DNA from: Plasmopara viticola
Lineage: Eukaryota > Oomycota > Peronosporomycetes > Peronosporales > Peronosporaceae
NCBI GenBank assembly: GCA_001695595.3
Contig: MBPM02000004.1
Coordinates: 434,001-498,000, forward strand
Length of the DNA stretch: 64,000 bases
Direction: 5' to 3'
Shown here: positions 1 through 13,091 of the stretch, in pieces
How positions within the stretch are numbered: position 1 is the stretch's first letter
Layout of the letters: each line of letters starts with the position of its first letter
Program-made: the position numbers and the translations under genes
The notes under the pieces: model-generated
What the model saw: the letters and a program-made list of their open reading frames with translations, nothing else
What the model was told of the DNA's origin: nothing
Database searches by the model: none

Positions 1-55
1 GACCAGTGAAAATGCTTCAAACGTCTGTGCGGTTAAGACAGACACAGCTGTGAAT

Positions 56-283
56 TCATGATTGGGTAAGCGTAAACAATGACATTGATTTGTTAGAGCG
101 CAAATGAGTTCGCAAAGCTGAAGATCTGTCGTTGACTGCCATTTGAGTCCCGTCTTTAGACCTATAATCGGCAACATGTTCAGCGTAAAAGATAAGATAC
201 CGTGTGAACAATACAGATCTTTTCGTATTTGCATTTGCATAGGCGTTGTAGCTTTCAATCTTAGGTACAAAAGTACAATACAT
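56..283 (-). pseudogene. Fragment of dispersed degenerate gene family 'X' (C-terminal part)
   Basis: A 75-codon reading frame whose second half carries a peptide pattern, VADYRSKDGTQMAVNDRSSA, that recurs in diverged form next to other copies of the family at 4.8 kb, 28.3 kb, 29.3 kb and 60.3 kb. The function is unknown and I recognise no domain. The family is seen only as broken copies here. This copy is separated from the 4.8-5.4 kb copy by the copia element inserted at 359-4800. The conserved peptide argues for decayed coding sequence rather than a chance frame, but the start and full extent of this copy are not defined. Confidence 0.35.
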
Positions 284-358
284 CTCCTGTCTTGTTTGTG
301 TCTAGAACGTTTTAGCGTAGTTAATATGCGATAACATTATTATTTCACGTGCTGGCTC

Positions 359-498
359 TGTTAAAATTACACCGCTGAATGCATGTTGAACAGGCGGATG
401 GCGTCACAAAATTTAAAGTACGTCACAGTTAGTAATTACATCTGGTTGCCGTTCATTGGTCTAGATAAATATATTCAGTTCGGTTTTTATTTTTAACA
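359..498 (+). repeat. 5' LTR of copia copy A
   Basis: 140 bp, starting TGTTAAAATTACACC and ending TTTTAACA. It matches the 146 bp LTRs of the same family at 4655, 17062, 30240, 35584, 39868, 55249 and 59549. A TATA-like run (ATAAATATATT) lies in the second half, as in all copies. Confidence 0.93.
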
Positions 499-548
499 GG
501 TTAACAGCCGCAACAGGCCTTTCCTCACCAGCGACGCCCTCTCTCACA

Positions 549-3500
549 ATGGCCTTTATGCGCACCGAAGTCCTCCTAGGAAGTGGTAACTATTAACACT
601 GGGAGTTCGACATGAGGATGACCCTAGCGCGGAAGGTCTCCTGGGACACATCATGGCCGTCAAGGATGAGAAGGACGTCACGGAGGCGTGGCTATTAATG
701 ATGCCAAGGCGCTAGGCATCATTGCCCAAGGCGTTGAGATCCAGCACCAGACCAAAATTCGGTCGGCTACGCGTGCTATGGAGGCGTGGGGAACCCTCCG
801 CGATTTCTACAATCGCTCGACTCTTCACAATCGTGTTGTGATGACTCGTCGACTACATGAGTTCAAGATGGAAAGTGGAACAAGCATGGCAGAGCATCTG
901 GACTCTTTTGACGAGCTAGTAGTGGGACTACAGACTACGGGAGAGCAAATTGATGAGTCACGCCAGCTGATGGTACTTCTCAGCAGTCTACCTTCGGAGT
1001 ACGACTTGATTTCGTCGATTGTGGAAAATGCAAGGGATATTTCGTTGATAAAAGTCAAGGAGAAGCTGCTCAAAGAGTCGGAGAAGCTGCAGAGGAAAGA
1101 AGCTACAGAGAAAGCGTTTCGCGTAAATGGAAATGGACATGCTAGAATATTCAAAGGTGGACGGGACAATGGGCGAAAGGGTGGTCCTCCACGCAATAAC
1201 GGCGGATTCAAGGGCAAGTGCTTCAACTGTGACCAGTTTGAACACATGAAGCGGAGCTGCCCGGCCGGTAAAAGATTCATCAGCGACGACACGATGTTTG
1301 CTGTTGGTGAAGGGAAGTCATCAGGATGGCTGATTGACAGTGGAGCAACTTCCCACATGACCCCACACAGGAAGGACTTGTTTGATTACAAGGGCCTAGA
1401 AGCTAGCATCGAAGTTACAATTGCAGACGGGAAGAAGTTGCTTGTCGAAGGAGCCGGCACGGTAAAATTGACTGGTTTGAACGGAATGAAGATTCGCATG
1501 GTTGAAGTTCTGCCCATTCCCAGACTCGACAGAAGGTTGCTGTCAGTCGGCAAGCTGGTAGAGCGTGGCATGAGTGTGAAATTTTCACGTTCGTCATGTG
1601 TCATTTGGAACAAGAAGCAAGCAATTGCGTTGAGGCACAAAAGTTGAAAATTCGTATTTTCTTGACTGTGAGCAAGAGGGAGAAAGTCTCGTTAAAGATT
1701 CCGGGGTATACAATCAGTGTGATCTTTGGCATGCACGCATGGGGCACCCCTGCAAGGATGCGCTGATCAGGACACAGCAATTAAGTAATGGTATTCCAAT
1801 TATCAAGCAAAGTGTGGAAATATTGTGTGCCGGGTGTTTGAAGGGCAAGCAGACGATCACGGTATTTCCGTCTCGTTCAACGACAAAGACGACACGTGTG
1901 TTGGAGCGTGTTCACACAGAAGTCATGGGGCCAATGCGAACTATCTCGAAGGGTGGTGCCAAATACATTCTCACGTTTGTGGATGATTTTTCACGATATG
2001 TTGAACTTTTTCTGATCAAGAGCAAGAGTGAAGTGGCTGGCAAGTGCAAGAAGTTTCTGACGTTATACGGAAACCAGTGGGGTGCACGACCAAGATGTTT
2101 GCGATCCGACAACGAAACTGTATTCGTGAACAAGAAAATGGCTGGAATATGTCAAGAGAACGACATTGTACACCAGAGCTCCGTCCCATACAGCCCGCAG
2201 CAGAACGGTGTGGCAGAGCGTATGAATAGGACTATTATGGAGAAAGCCCGCAGCATGTTACACTACAAGAGCGTTTCGACGGAATGGTGGGCGGAAGCGG
2301 TAAATACAGCGGTTTATTTAATTAATCGCTCCAGCAATACGGTCCATCCTGACATCACGCCGTATGAGCTACTTTTTAAGCACTTTTTTGCGCGTATTTG
2401 GTTCGCAAAGCTACGCTCATATTGACGATGTGAAACGGACCAAACTGGAACCCAAGAGCTTCAAGTGTATGTCTCGTGGCTATGCAGAGAATGTCAAGGG
2501 CTATCGCGTGTTTGACTTGGAGAATGCCAAGATTGAAGTGGCCCGCTCTGTAAAGTTGGAAGAGCGTGAGGTGGGCGGCATTTACAACACGCAAGAGCTC
2601 TAGCCGGAACTAATTGTTTGAGTAATGCAGGATGGTGATGACGTCAGTGTTCAGCATCAAGTGGATCGACAGCCAGTTCCGGACGATCCCATGAGAGCTG
2701 TCGAAGAGACAGTCGCGGATATATGATGTGGATCGTACGCCAAGCGCGGTTGTACAGCGGCTAATGCCTTCTGAGAGCCCTGAACGAAACAGGCTTGAGC
2801 TAACGGAGTATCATCGACCGTCCCAAGTGCAAAAAGAAGATTGTTTGGTGTTTTGGCCTGAAGCGGAGCGAACCAGAATAAGACGTGAGCCTGCGCTAAT
2901 GCTTAGAGACGGCTCCGATGATAAAGAATCTACGGAAGCCAGTGAGGGCCCACCGACTCCAAAGCGTTCTAGGATTGACGAAGGCGGACTAATTGCGGAA
3001 GCCGTTTTTGCCTACGCCGTGAGTATTGACGATGATACGGACTCACCGATTACGTATGCTCAAGCAATGGCAAGCAATGATGCAATAAAATGGCGTGAAG
3101 CAATGGATGCTGATCTTCGCTCTCATGAAGAGAATCAAACGTGAGCATTGAAGCCACGAGGGAGGATGCGACGCGCAATTGGATCACGATGGGTATTTGC
3201 CAAAAAGCGTGATCAGAATGGCGCTATCATGCGATACAAGGCACGGCTGGTCACGAAAGGTTTCAAGCAGAAGTATGGCGGTGACTTTTTCGAGACATAT
3301 TCCCCGGTTGCCAACATGAATTCGATCCGAATAATTCTCGCGGTATGTGTTGAATGTGGCTATCAAATGGAACAGCTGGACGTCGACACGGCTTTTCTTA
3401 ATAGCGTGTTGACGGACAACGTTTTTATGGAAGTTCCGCTTGGTGTCGACAATGCTCAAGGATACATATGTCAACTAAACAAGGCAATCTACGGACTTAA

Positions 3501-4647
3501 GCAAGCAGCGAGTGCCTGGAACAAGATAATTCATCGTGTCATCGTCAAGAATGGCTTCACGAGTTGCGGGGCAGATAAATGTGTTTATGTCAAGAGCACT
3601 AAAGAAGGTTTTGCATACGTTGGACTATATGTGGATGACATGAAAATCGCAGCAAGAAGTAGCAAAGAACTAAATCAAGTAAAGGAAGTACCCAAGAATG
3701 CATTGAAGACAAAGGAGCTGGGTAAGGCGGAATATATTTTGGGTATGGAAATTGATCACGACAGGCCAGCTGGAGATTGATGATCAAACAGACTCGCTAC
3801 ATCGACGACGTGGTCAAGCGATTCGGTCAACAAGATGCAAATAGCATTGATAACTCGTGCGTATCAGGATTGAAGTTGTCGTCAACGCAGTCACCAACAA
3901 CGGAAGAGGGACGGTCGACAATGCGGTCAAAGCCTTATCGCTCTTTGATTGGATATTTGCTGTACATAACGACATGCACTATGCCTGATATCGCTTACGT
4001 GGTGACACAGCTATCACCTTTTCTGGAGAATCCGGGATAAGAACATAAGACCGCAGCAATTCGAGTAGTACGGTTTCTAAAGACTACGCGTCAAGTCGGT
4101 ATCGTCTACCGAGGAAGTTGAAGCGTTGCGGTTAAAGCATACTCGGATGCAGATTAGGGCAGCAACACGGATGATAGACGCTCGGTCTCGGGAACTATGG
4201 TGATGATTGCGAGCGCACCAGTGGTATACAAGTCGTAGTACCAGCGGACAGTTGCGCTGAGTTCAGCCGAAGCTGAGTATATGGCTCTCAGTTTATGCAC
4301 ACAAGAAGTTCTTTGGACACGGGCAATGCTAAAGGACTCGGGCAATGCTAAAGGACACGGGTCACAAGCAAGTTGAAGGAACACAGGTTTGGGAAGACAA
4401 TCAAGGTGCTATTGTGGTGGTTAGTAACACCGGTTACCATGCTAGGACGAAGTATGTGGACATCAAGCACCACTTTATTCGTGAGAACGTGCAAGAAAGA
4501 CTGTTGAAGATCGAATATATCGACACAAAGAGCCAGCTTGCAGATATGCTGGCGAAGGCGCTTGGAACCAAGAAGCTGAAGTATCTGCGCGAAGCCACTG
4601 AAATCAAGACCAAGTCAGCAACAAAGAACACACAACATCAGCGGTGA
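549..4647 (+). pseudogene. Copia gag-pol polyprotein, broken (copy A)
   Basis: Gag-pol of the copia family, normally processed into capsid, protease, integrase and reverse transcriptase/RNase H. Readable blocks are: gag with a CCHC zinc knuckle near 1219-1260 (the usual Gly before His is Glu); protease DSGA near 1334; integrase with HARMGHP and a CAGC zinc-binding pair (about 1732-1850) and the VDDFS and RSDN acidic motifs (about 1978, 2100); reverse transcriptase YVDD near 3626; and an RNase H tail to 4647. Compared with copy C, the break list includes a nonsense codon near 592, single-base deletions near 628 and 693, a frameshift near 1635, a deletion near 2370-2395, nonsense codons in pol and RNase H, and a 20 bp tandem duplication at about 4321-4360. 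It cannot encode a functional polyprotein. Confidence 0.92.
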
Positions 4648-4654
4648 GTGGTAG

Positions 4655-4800
4655 TGTTAAAATTACACCGCTGAATGCATTTTGAAGAGGCGGATGGCGT
4701 CATAGTATTTACAATTACGTTAGAGTTAGTAATTACATATGGTAGCAGTTCATTGGTCTAGAAAAATATATTCACTTTGGTTTTTACTCTTTACTTAACA
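4655..4800 (+). repeat. 3' LTR of copia copy A
   Basis: 146 bp, TGTTAAAATTAC to CTTAACA, followed at once by the GGCTC target duplication. It differs from its 5' partner at many positions, which fits an old insertion. Confidence 0.94.
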
Positions 4801-4805
4801 GGCTC

Positions 4806-5370
4806 GCTGAGCGAATGATCCTTCGTTGACAGCCATCTTACTTCCGTTCTGCTTCCTATGGTCTGCAACAACTTTCTCCGGTGATTGCTTCTTTCGCGGA
4901 GGATAACAAAACTTCTGATTATCTCTCCTCGAATTCTCCGTACATTAAGTCTGAGCGGCGTGAAGTGTGGTCATGTCAAATCTGGTGACCATCATGAACA
5001 AAAGTATCTACGACGTCAGCGCATTCCTCTAAATTACGGCCTCAACTTTTGAAGTATTTGCAAAGTAAAGTGTCGCCTTGGCCGAATTAAACAATAATTT
5101 AACCCTGGCGGCATCGTTGTGCTGTGAAGCTTCACTTTTTCGACCCTCGCCAAAACGTTTTGCTTCCATCTTCGTGCACAGCGGCTCTGAAAATCGGCTT
5201 AAAGTAATGTTAGTATCATCTTTCTTAATATGCAGAAAGGCGGCCTGTAAGTTAAACCCAAGACGTGCCTTCCATGCATCACAGAGAATCTTGGTGCTGG
5301 GTTAGTAGGTGGCGCTCGTGCCTATATCGAGAATGTAAATTTCATCTGTTCAAGACCAAAATGCAAGACC
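4806..5370 (-). pseudogene. Degenerate copy of gene family X, next to copia A
   Basis: Reading the minus strand, the frame contains GTSATY, KARLGFNLQA, SEPLCTKM and AARVKLLFNSAK. These align block by block with the better copy at 60.2-60.75 kb (GTSATYLPSAK, KARLKFNVQA, TEPLCTKM, ATRVNLLYNLAK). After a frameshift it continues with HDGHQI and then MAVNEGSFAQRA. At least one in-frame stop and one shift break it. The function is unknown. Agreement of peptide blocks between copies is the evidence that this was once protein-coding. Confidence 0.45.
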
Positions 5371-5589
5371 AAACAAACTTGCTTGAGTTGCTTGAAACAG
5401 AAAATTCGGTAATGAGGGCTGAAAAAACATTGTCACAAAACTTTTCACAGAGTCTCTTGCCGTGATTTCTTACGACATCAAAGAGCACGTGTGTCTTGAA
5501 TTTGCTTTACGGCCGCAGAATGGCTCGATTTAGTGAATTGCAGCGCGCTCATTGATGGACATTTGATAACACGGAACACTTATAGTGAA

Positions 5590-6190
5590 ATATGATTGTT
5601 TGCTACGTTGCAGAGCAATATCTTGCAAACTTTAATGTTGCCAGACATCTTTGCTAGTTGGAAGTTAAGCTTTTATGCTGTACATATTTGGTGTGTACCA
5701 AAATACTGGTATGATGCCGCTCGAATGACGATCAGGCGCAGGGATGCACGATGCGTTGTTAGATTTTCAACCGAGATTTCAGGGGCATGTACAGTGCTCA
5801 AAGGGCTTGTGGGCTTTTAGCAGTCAAGTTTCCATGATTTTATATAGCACATTGTTTCCTGAACTAAAATTTTGGAAAAAGTGCATCATCGTTAAAGCTT
5901 TTCGTGGCTTGTAGACTTTAAGGCAACGTATAGACAATGGTAGAGAGCCTCATTTGAAACACGATCGCGACATCCTACAGAGGAGTCATAATCGAATAAG
6001 ACATATTAAGAAATATCAGGAATTCTTCCTTAAGATTGTTTTGTTTCATTTAGGATTAAAGTAATATTCAAGTAAATGATATATACGCTCTATCGCATAT
6101 CGTTCCGACACCACGACGTGCATACAAACGAATAGATTACTTCCATCGACACATCCCTCGATCGATGTTATTGACGTTGGCACTGTTTGT
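5590..6190 (+). repeat. Lectin-gene upstream duplicon without a lectin gene
   Basis: Matches the region upstream of the lectin gene at 61661. Shared blocks include TTTTAGCAGTCAAGTT (5816 and 61156), CACGATCGCG (5961) with the CATCCTACAGA block that follows, and the ATTACTTCCATCGACACATC block (6137 and 61514). Matching stops near 6180, before the place where the initiator and coding region would lie. This looks like a relic of the lectin module from which the gene was lost, or which was duplicated without it. Confidence 0.5.
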
Positions 6191-9100
6191 ATACGAACTC
6201 TATTTTTTGTACAGCTTTCGTCAGAAGTAAATTATTTAAGTGGTATACATTATACGTGATCGAGCATTAGAAAATTGATTCAGTCGACACTGTACATGAG
6301 CTTATTGTAGCTGTGTGCATGCACGTCACGCTGTGTGATGAGTAATGGCAATGGAAGCTACTACCAACAAGTGACTTTCAGATTGATAGCATGATTGTGC
6401 ATATTAAAATTCTTTAGAAAAAGAAGCATGATCCGCTCTTTCTATGCAGAGGGGAATATGCTTTTTTAGGGGTTTTCGTATCCATATCTTCGGCATCCCG
6501 AAAATTTATCATATCGGTTTGACTTCTTCTCATACTACCAGCATTCCGTAATCTAGTTCGGTCTGAACTTTAATATTGTGTGCAGGGCATTGGTGACGCT
6601 CAAAGGTCAAGATCGCTTCATTACGTCTTCAAGCAATAAAATGATGAAGATCACAATACCTCGTAGAAACGTTTGACGTCGCTCTAGGCCGAAATCAATT
6701 CCAAACACCAGTATAGCGTTTAGAATGACAGCGAAATCGCTTCCTATATACGAATGAGACATAAATTCACATAACGGTTGTTACTTAAGCCCATCTCCCT
6801 TATCTTTAAGAATAGTGCTTCGAAAAGAATTTTATGCAGGATGTCTCGGCCCATTCACATTAACGGGTGATGTGCCTACTAATGCGTGGACGCATCTCTA
6901 AGCGTAATCGCGACCATACGATGTTTATCGGTGTTCGATTAAGGTGCCTCAGTGCACATACTTATCAGTGCATCCTCAGGGATTTTTTCCGCATGACAAC
7001 GTGTGTGCTATCGACAACAGCAACTCGGCTTCGCCATAGCTGTTCAGTATGCAGCATTAAAACGTAATTTTGACACCAGTGTGTCCAAGAGACAATGGAA
7101 TACAAATAGTGCTTCTATGGAGAGCATTGCTGGTTATCCCTGTCTAAAATGGTGACTGGTATTGACATTCAGGTCTGTTAAGCCAAAGCCGAAGGATTTT
7201 CAGAAGGTTGTTTCTGTATTTAATATCTGGATAGAGGTCGATCTTCAAGCCAGGTTTGGCCCTCTAGCAGTCCTTGCATATACAATTATTCACACACCTA
7301 TGAGGAATCCGATATATTGTGGAGCCTGAGAAAGCCGGGGCCCAAATGATTGTCACTAGCGTGCCTTGAGAAGTATATTGCACTGCAGATCTTCATATAA
7401 ATAGCAACGACTCGGGCTGGCTCTAGGATATTGTAGCCGAACTTCTACCTACTTATAGCAATGCAACTGCAAACGCTGTCGAGTTTGGCTTCTTAATTTG
7501 CTGTGAGAATTGCATAAAAGACTCTAGCAGACAAAACGGTTCGTGTCGTGAGTTTTAATTCTTGCTTATATAAACCGGCTTCAAATTGGGTCCGCACAAA
7601 AGCGCATCGGCAAGCACACTATATCATTTTACACAAAAGTAATGTTGCGTAAAAGATGACAAACATCAATTTTTTTTCGAGGCGCAAGGGTTTTACCGCC
7701 GTCATCAAGGATGCAAAAATTCAAGAGACTACAAAAGAGATAGTTTAAAGAAAATTTTAAAGATCTTGACTCTTTAAAAAATCAATTTATATAGCTTGAG
7801 GCTAAAAAATACTAGAAATTTATAAGGGCGTATCCCGTGACTAAAGCTTATTTTTATGAATAAAATTATTCTGTATGACTGCCGTTTGCATTATGAACTG
7901 AAGCAAAATTAATTTCTCCTGTTCGAGTTTTAATAATGCGCAACTTTGATGGCATAACAAATTGCTGCGAACGACGCCAAGCGGTTATATATCAGGCGGG
8001 AAGGACAATATTGATTCGTGCTTGCCGCTTTTAAAAACATCCTGGCTCTGACTAATTAAGTACCATTCGATGCCTTTGTCGGTCAAATGGATTAAGGGCT
8101 TGTGATATCCGTATAGTCAGCCCTTTACTTGTATTTTCTAGGTCAGCCATTTTCTGAAGGTCTTTAAATATCTAGCGCAGGTAAATCTAAGATGGCTTTA
8201 CATTTGTGAGGATTGGCTCAGTATCTACTGCAGCTTACAAGAAGAGCTTATTTGTCCTCTGCCGCAAAAGCACGTACGTATATGTTGACATGGCTCCCAT
8301 GGCCTCAATTACTTACCGTAAGTGGAACTTTTTAGTCTTTAATGTCGACCGATCTCCTTCGGATTTTGTCATTATCATAGGTGGTCTTTTGAAGTCCTTG
8401 GTGTCGACCGGTCTCCTTCGGGTTTATTCAGAATGAAAACCGCTATGTCATAAAAACGAAGGTTAAATAATTGAACATAATCGGGCTTTCAGTAGTACGA
8501 CTCATCACTACCGTAGCAACGCTTGAGGGTATTAACGTCGTAATGCGAAATTATGACTATCTTATTCATATTCAATAATAGAATCAATTCTAGCGCACCC
8601 AGACTTGTTGTTGGGCAAAAACGTTTTATTGGAATGGCTGTTTTAGCTGATGTTACTGCACGGTTTTACTTAAAACATGCACGAAACAGTCTTCAATTTC
8701 CATTTGACCATTAAGCAACAAAATTTAATGATGAGTTTGCAGTATTAACTTTACATTTGCATTATACTGGTTGCCAAATTTTAAAATCAACTTATCATCA
8801 CTCACTGTTTGCTATTCACTGCTCGTCCTCTTGAAAAAAGTGCAATATTTGCAAGCTGAGATTGGCTGGATGGAAGCACCACCATAATAAATTCTGTAAT
8901 AGTGCAGATCGAACGCGAACCTCCGAAAATGTACGCCTGCATATCTGCGTACAATCGACTTCGGCGTTTTGGACACCATCAACCCCGTCAATTAACGTTA
9001 CTAAGTTCTCATAAGAGATATCTATGCCAATTTAGAGGCTACCCGCTCATGATCAATATCAATTATTTATCATAATAAGAATGATATTTCCGGATATCTA

Positions 9101-10390
9101 GACAATTGACTGGCGTTAAGGGTGACACAATAACCACTTATGCTAAGAAGCCGCTAGCGCAACTCAGTTTTACACTTCTTTAAGTTCTCGGTGCCGAGGA
9201 AAATAAAGAAGGTTGTATAACTATAACGCACGTGAATAAGCAATTTTTTGAGATTGAAGCGCGTGCGTTCTTTGCATCTTCATGTCTAGAATATATTCAT
9301 CATGAGAAGAATATTTTGGTTTTATTATGGCTACTTTTGGTCAGTTTCACGCGCTATCACTACAAAGATCATATTTCGCGGGGCTTTCCATCCAGCCAAT
9401 CGGAGGACATAGACAGTACGCAGGCGGTTTTTAAGAAGGAGGGAGGGTAATTAAAAGCAAATAGACAGAGGTGAATGGTGGCTTTCGTATTTTACTGGAG
9501 TCAAGCGATATCTTAAACTCAATATTGTATACTCATGCTGCTTATTTAAATGTACGGCGGTCGGATTTATTTTGCTATCCAACGTTAATAACGTTCCGTT
9601 GTACTGACTTAAGCCCAAATTAGTAAATTTGGTCCGGCTATTGTTTGTCAGCGTGAATTTTCCTTATGATATTCAGAGCCTATACAATTTTATTGAAATT
9701 TTGATACGCAGCCACCACTTTTGATTTACTGGCCACCACCCCGTTCTGAATTTCCCATAGTCAATGACAATCAAGAGACCTTATTAACTGAGAATTAGCT
9801 AGGATGTGTAAAAAGCCAGATGAAGTAAAGAAGAATGATCGCTTGCAAGATGGTAGCTGTAGATGGCTGAGAGCCACCAGTTAAGGTGTAGCGAGGAAAA
9901 AAATTGTCGTACTAGTCTTTCATTTATTATCACTTCTGAACTTTCTTTGAGCAACAAAGATTCCTCCTCCTTCACCGACTTCGCCCGGCCCATGTTTCAG
10001 CCTCGTCCGACGACCGACTCTAATTAGCTTCTTTCGCGGCTAAGTTACATACTCTATGATCGTACTTGAAGGATTAAAAACCGCAATCAGTGAGAACTTG
10101 TACTCTAACAGAGCCTACATTAGGGTGTTTTGTATATGTTCCGAGAGCCAAAGTCCTTTTATATTTATGGTTTAATTAGGGCATATAGTTTTGACCTTAG
10201 CGGGGTCTATCCCTTGACCCGTTTTTTATATAGCACATTCTTTCGCACCGAAGAAAACTTACCTGCACTAGCGTAGATTTTATGTGCGCATGCACTCGAC
10301 TACATCTTTAACAGCTCCTCAAAAATATACAATGTGATGTGCTGAGTAGTTCGGCCACAGACAAATAATATGAAAAAGGGAAACACTAGA
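6191..10390. other. No recognisable gene (4.2 kb)
   Basis: AT-rich sequence with only short chance reading frames (at most about 76 codons). A short direct repeat around GTCGACCG-TCTCCTTCGG occurs at about 8344 and 8404. No transposon domain, RNA gene or family shared with the rest of the window was recognised. Confidence 0.5.
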
Positions 10391-10394
10391 TCGC

Positions 10395-11290
10395 GAATAC
10401 TTAAAGTCATTCGAAAAAGTCAGCAAAAGTCGCCGACTCTGGCCTCGCCGAATCCCAAATGGTCGTGCTATTTCGTCTGCGACGGATCGGAACATGCCAT
10501 CACCTCAGTACTTGTGCAAGTTGGTGCCGAGGGGTAAGCGCATATGAATACAGATAGCCTTAGCCTACTCAGACTAATTATCCTGATTATGGCAAAACTT
10601 ACTTGCAAAAAAGTATCTTATGGTCAGAGCTAGCAACCACCTGCTAAACTCGAAGCTATTTTTCTTCTCTACGAAGTTAAACCTTGGGAAAAAGTATAAG
10701 TCACGAGAACAGAGAAATCGATTGATGCTTATCGCACCGCTTAGGTTAAAGCTAGTTCTTGGCACAGAGGTGATTTTATGCGTCAGAGTGTGCAGCTAAG
10801 CCGCGTATGCGCAAGACGACATGTGCTTAGGTTAGCTGAAGGCTCTGAGTAGCAAGTTTTAAAGACGTGGATAAAATTGTCGACAAAATTCAACGCGCGA
10901 GGCTTATGGTAGCCGAATTTTGTCATTACATGTAGTGGCCTGTTATAACAATCTCTTACTTTCGACTTAAGCCACATCACTCGTCGATCATTTGGCCCGA
11001 AGAATACGTGTTGCGGCCAAAAAGAAAAGTGAGTTCGCACATTTGTGTGCACATGCATAAGGTGCCATCGAGTCAAAAAATTGCCGAGCGCGGTTGATGA
11101 AGGCCGCTGCTGTTACGCCGCTGACGGTCTATTAGCATGGATTGTGAGCTCGGTTTCTGACCGTTTGAGCAAAACGCTTTATGGCGACTAAGCCAAACAC
11201 GGTTTCATGTTGCCGGACGTTTCAAATACCCGTACATATTACGCAGCCTGTGTGCAGATAGACAAAGGAAGTCTTACAACATGCTCTTAC
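10395..11290 (+). pseudogene. Ty3/gypsy RNase H to integrase debris
   Basis: Near 10400-10540 a frame reads KSPTLASPNPKW followed by CDGSEHAITSVLVQVGAEG, which resembles the start of gypsy RNase H (cDASd.aiG.vL.Q...G). Near 11025-11100 the peptide RTFVCTCIRCHRVK resembles the Cys-Cys half of the integrase zinc finger. A related peptide, RTFVCTSKICHRLK, recurs at 34.9 kb. No frame is continuous and no LTRs were found. The assignment rests on motif resemblance only. Confidence 0.4.
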
Positions 11291-12415
11291 TTGTTGGGTT
11301 TGAATAGGTACGCAAAGTATCGCTTTTCTTAATGCAATGACTGAATTATTACAAAACACCTGTCGATCGGCCTGCTAAAACAAGCTTTCCAACGACGCAA
11401 AAACAAATCGATGACTTCGTTACTACAAGACTTAATATCGTCAGACACTTACACGATTAAACAACTAAAAAACGGGGTATTCGGAATGAATATACAAACT
11501 TTTATTGAAGACTTTGTGTATATAAACCATCTACTAATTGCCGTCTCTATCACTAAACCGCACATGCGCTTTATCAGTCCATTTAAGGTCATGCTATATG
11601 AATCTTAACATACGCGCATTCCATTAAAAAGAGTAGAAGTAACGTTTAACGGCTGATGATCCCATCCATTCGGGCGCAAGACTTTTAATGCTAAGAAAGA
11701 CTGATTAATCAGGTATAGATTTGGGCACATGATACAACAATATCTGCCTCGAGGGGCGTGCGTCGAGTGATTTGCTGGTGGGATAGTTTAATTACGCAAG
11801 AAGTTCCCAAGACGTTGTCGGTCAAAGTCTGAAAACTGCTGAGCTACCGGCTAAATACATGTCTTGGCAAAGAAAAACGAGGTCATTAGAACAACATCAA
11901 AAGCCCGTCAGATCCCAAGTGGATACGGCAGAAGTGTACTTTGTCCGTTTGATTTCGGCGTACATCGCTTTGTTTACCTTCTCATTCATCAAGCTAAGCT
12001 AAATTGACGTCATTAAAGCAAATTCTCATAGTTTTGAGCCTCTTTTGCAAAACTACGCCCCTCACCACGTGGGTGCAGGATGCACGCTTACAGTCCACGA
12101 CGGGTCGTTAGCCTATCGAGCTCGTATTGAATTTACTGCCCCACTCGCATGTAGAATTTGCCGAAAAAGTAACATAGTACGAACTAAGTAGATGAGCTCA
12201 TGTTGTATCGTGCCCGACGTCTAAAAAGCTCAAATTGTCTTTCTAAAAAGCTCAAATTGTCTTCAAGAGTTTCATGAGAGCAGGTACATAGGAGCTGGCA
12301 CTTTCAATGTTTCTCGAAGCAACAAAGTTTTTTCATAAGCACTCTCGGCTCTAGTTGCAAGTTAATCTTTCAATAGAATTAGCAAAATTTGGTAAATTAA
12401 GAGTAGAATTCTTGA
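11291..12415. other. Unassigned sequence with a repeat shared with 33.8 kb
   Basis: No intact gene. The segment about 12060-12290 resembles 33830-34020, sharing ATCGAGCTCGTATTGA and a diverged ACTCGCATGTA-AATTTTGC block. Both resemble the C-terminal end of gene family X. The rest is unrecognised. Confidence 0.4.
12220..12263. repeat. Exact tandem duplication, 2 x 22 bp
   Basis: The 22 bp unit beginning TCTAAAAAGCTCAAATTG occurs twice head to tail without a mismatch. The related segment at 33.9-34.0 kb has only one diverged unit, so the duplication is probably recent and local. Confidence 0.9.
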
Positions 12416-13091
12416 GTAAGTAAGAAAAACGTGTTTCTACTTAAACACGAGCAAGAAGCGTCATTGTGAATCAAACTGATGGTATGTAGGAAGCCACATC
12501 CTACATAAAAGCCAAATTTTGCCTGCAGGAGAAGCTTTATCGTCAGTGATACACCAAGTGTTACTTTACTATTTCACACTCGGGCATAGATGATTATAGT
12601 ATATCGTTTTTTTAAGAGGATCTGCCTGTTAAGTATATCAGGTTCTGACCCAATAGCAGTTAATCAGTTATAAAATATATTTATAATCTTGCCGAACAAC
12701 CTGCACGGAATTTTTATACCAGTGAGCAACTTCGATGACTGAGATGAGTGTTGCTACTGCTACATCTTAAGCGTTGCTTTTGCGTATACAACCAAACGAG
12801 AGAAAAAAATCGTTTCTGAGCAGCGCAAAAAATTAAAAATATGACATTTATATGCTACGCTGCGAGCTATGAGTTACCGACCTAAAAAGTGCAGCACGAT
12901 CTCTTTAACCGTTTTTGAGCATGCGTAGCTTAATAAGGCCTCATTGAAAATGTCGTTGGCATTCGTGGGATGGATGTTTGCATCCGCTTCATGGTAACTA
13001 TCTGTTACCACGCGGACACTCAGCTCAATAATGCACTTACTACATATTCTTGCCTCGATGATTAGAATTCGTCTTCTGATGATCGACTCCA

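Larger units (their letters stand above)
359..4800 (+). mobile_element. Ty1/copia LTR retrotransposon, copy A (degenerate)
   Basis: A complete copia-type element bounded by LTRs that begin TGTTAA and end AACA. The 5 bp target duplication GGCTC lies directly outside both ends (354-358 and 4801-4805). The domain order gag, protease, integrase, reverse transcriptase, RNase H is the copia order. The two LTRs differ at many positions and the 5' LTR is a few bases shorter. The coding region has many stops, frameshifts and a deletion near 2370-2395. It is therefore the oldest of the three full-length copies of this family in the window. It inserted into family X sequence. Confidence 0.95.
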
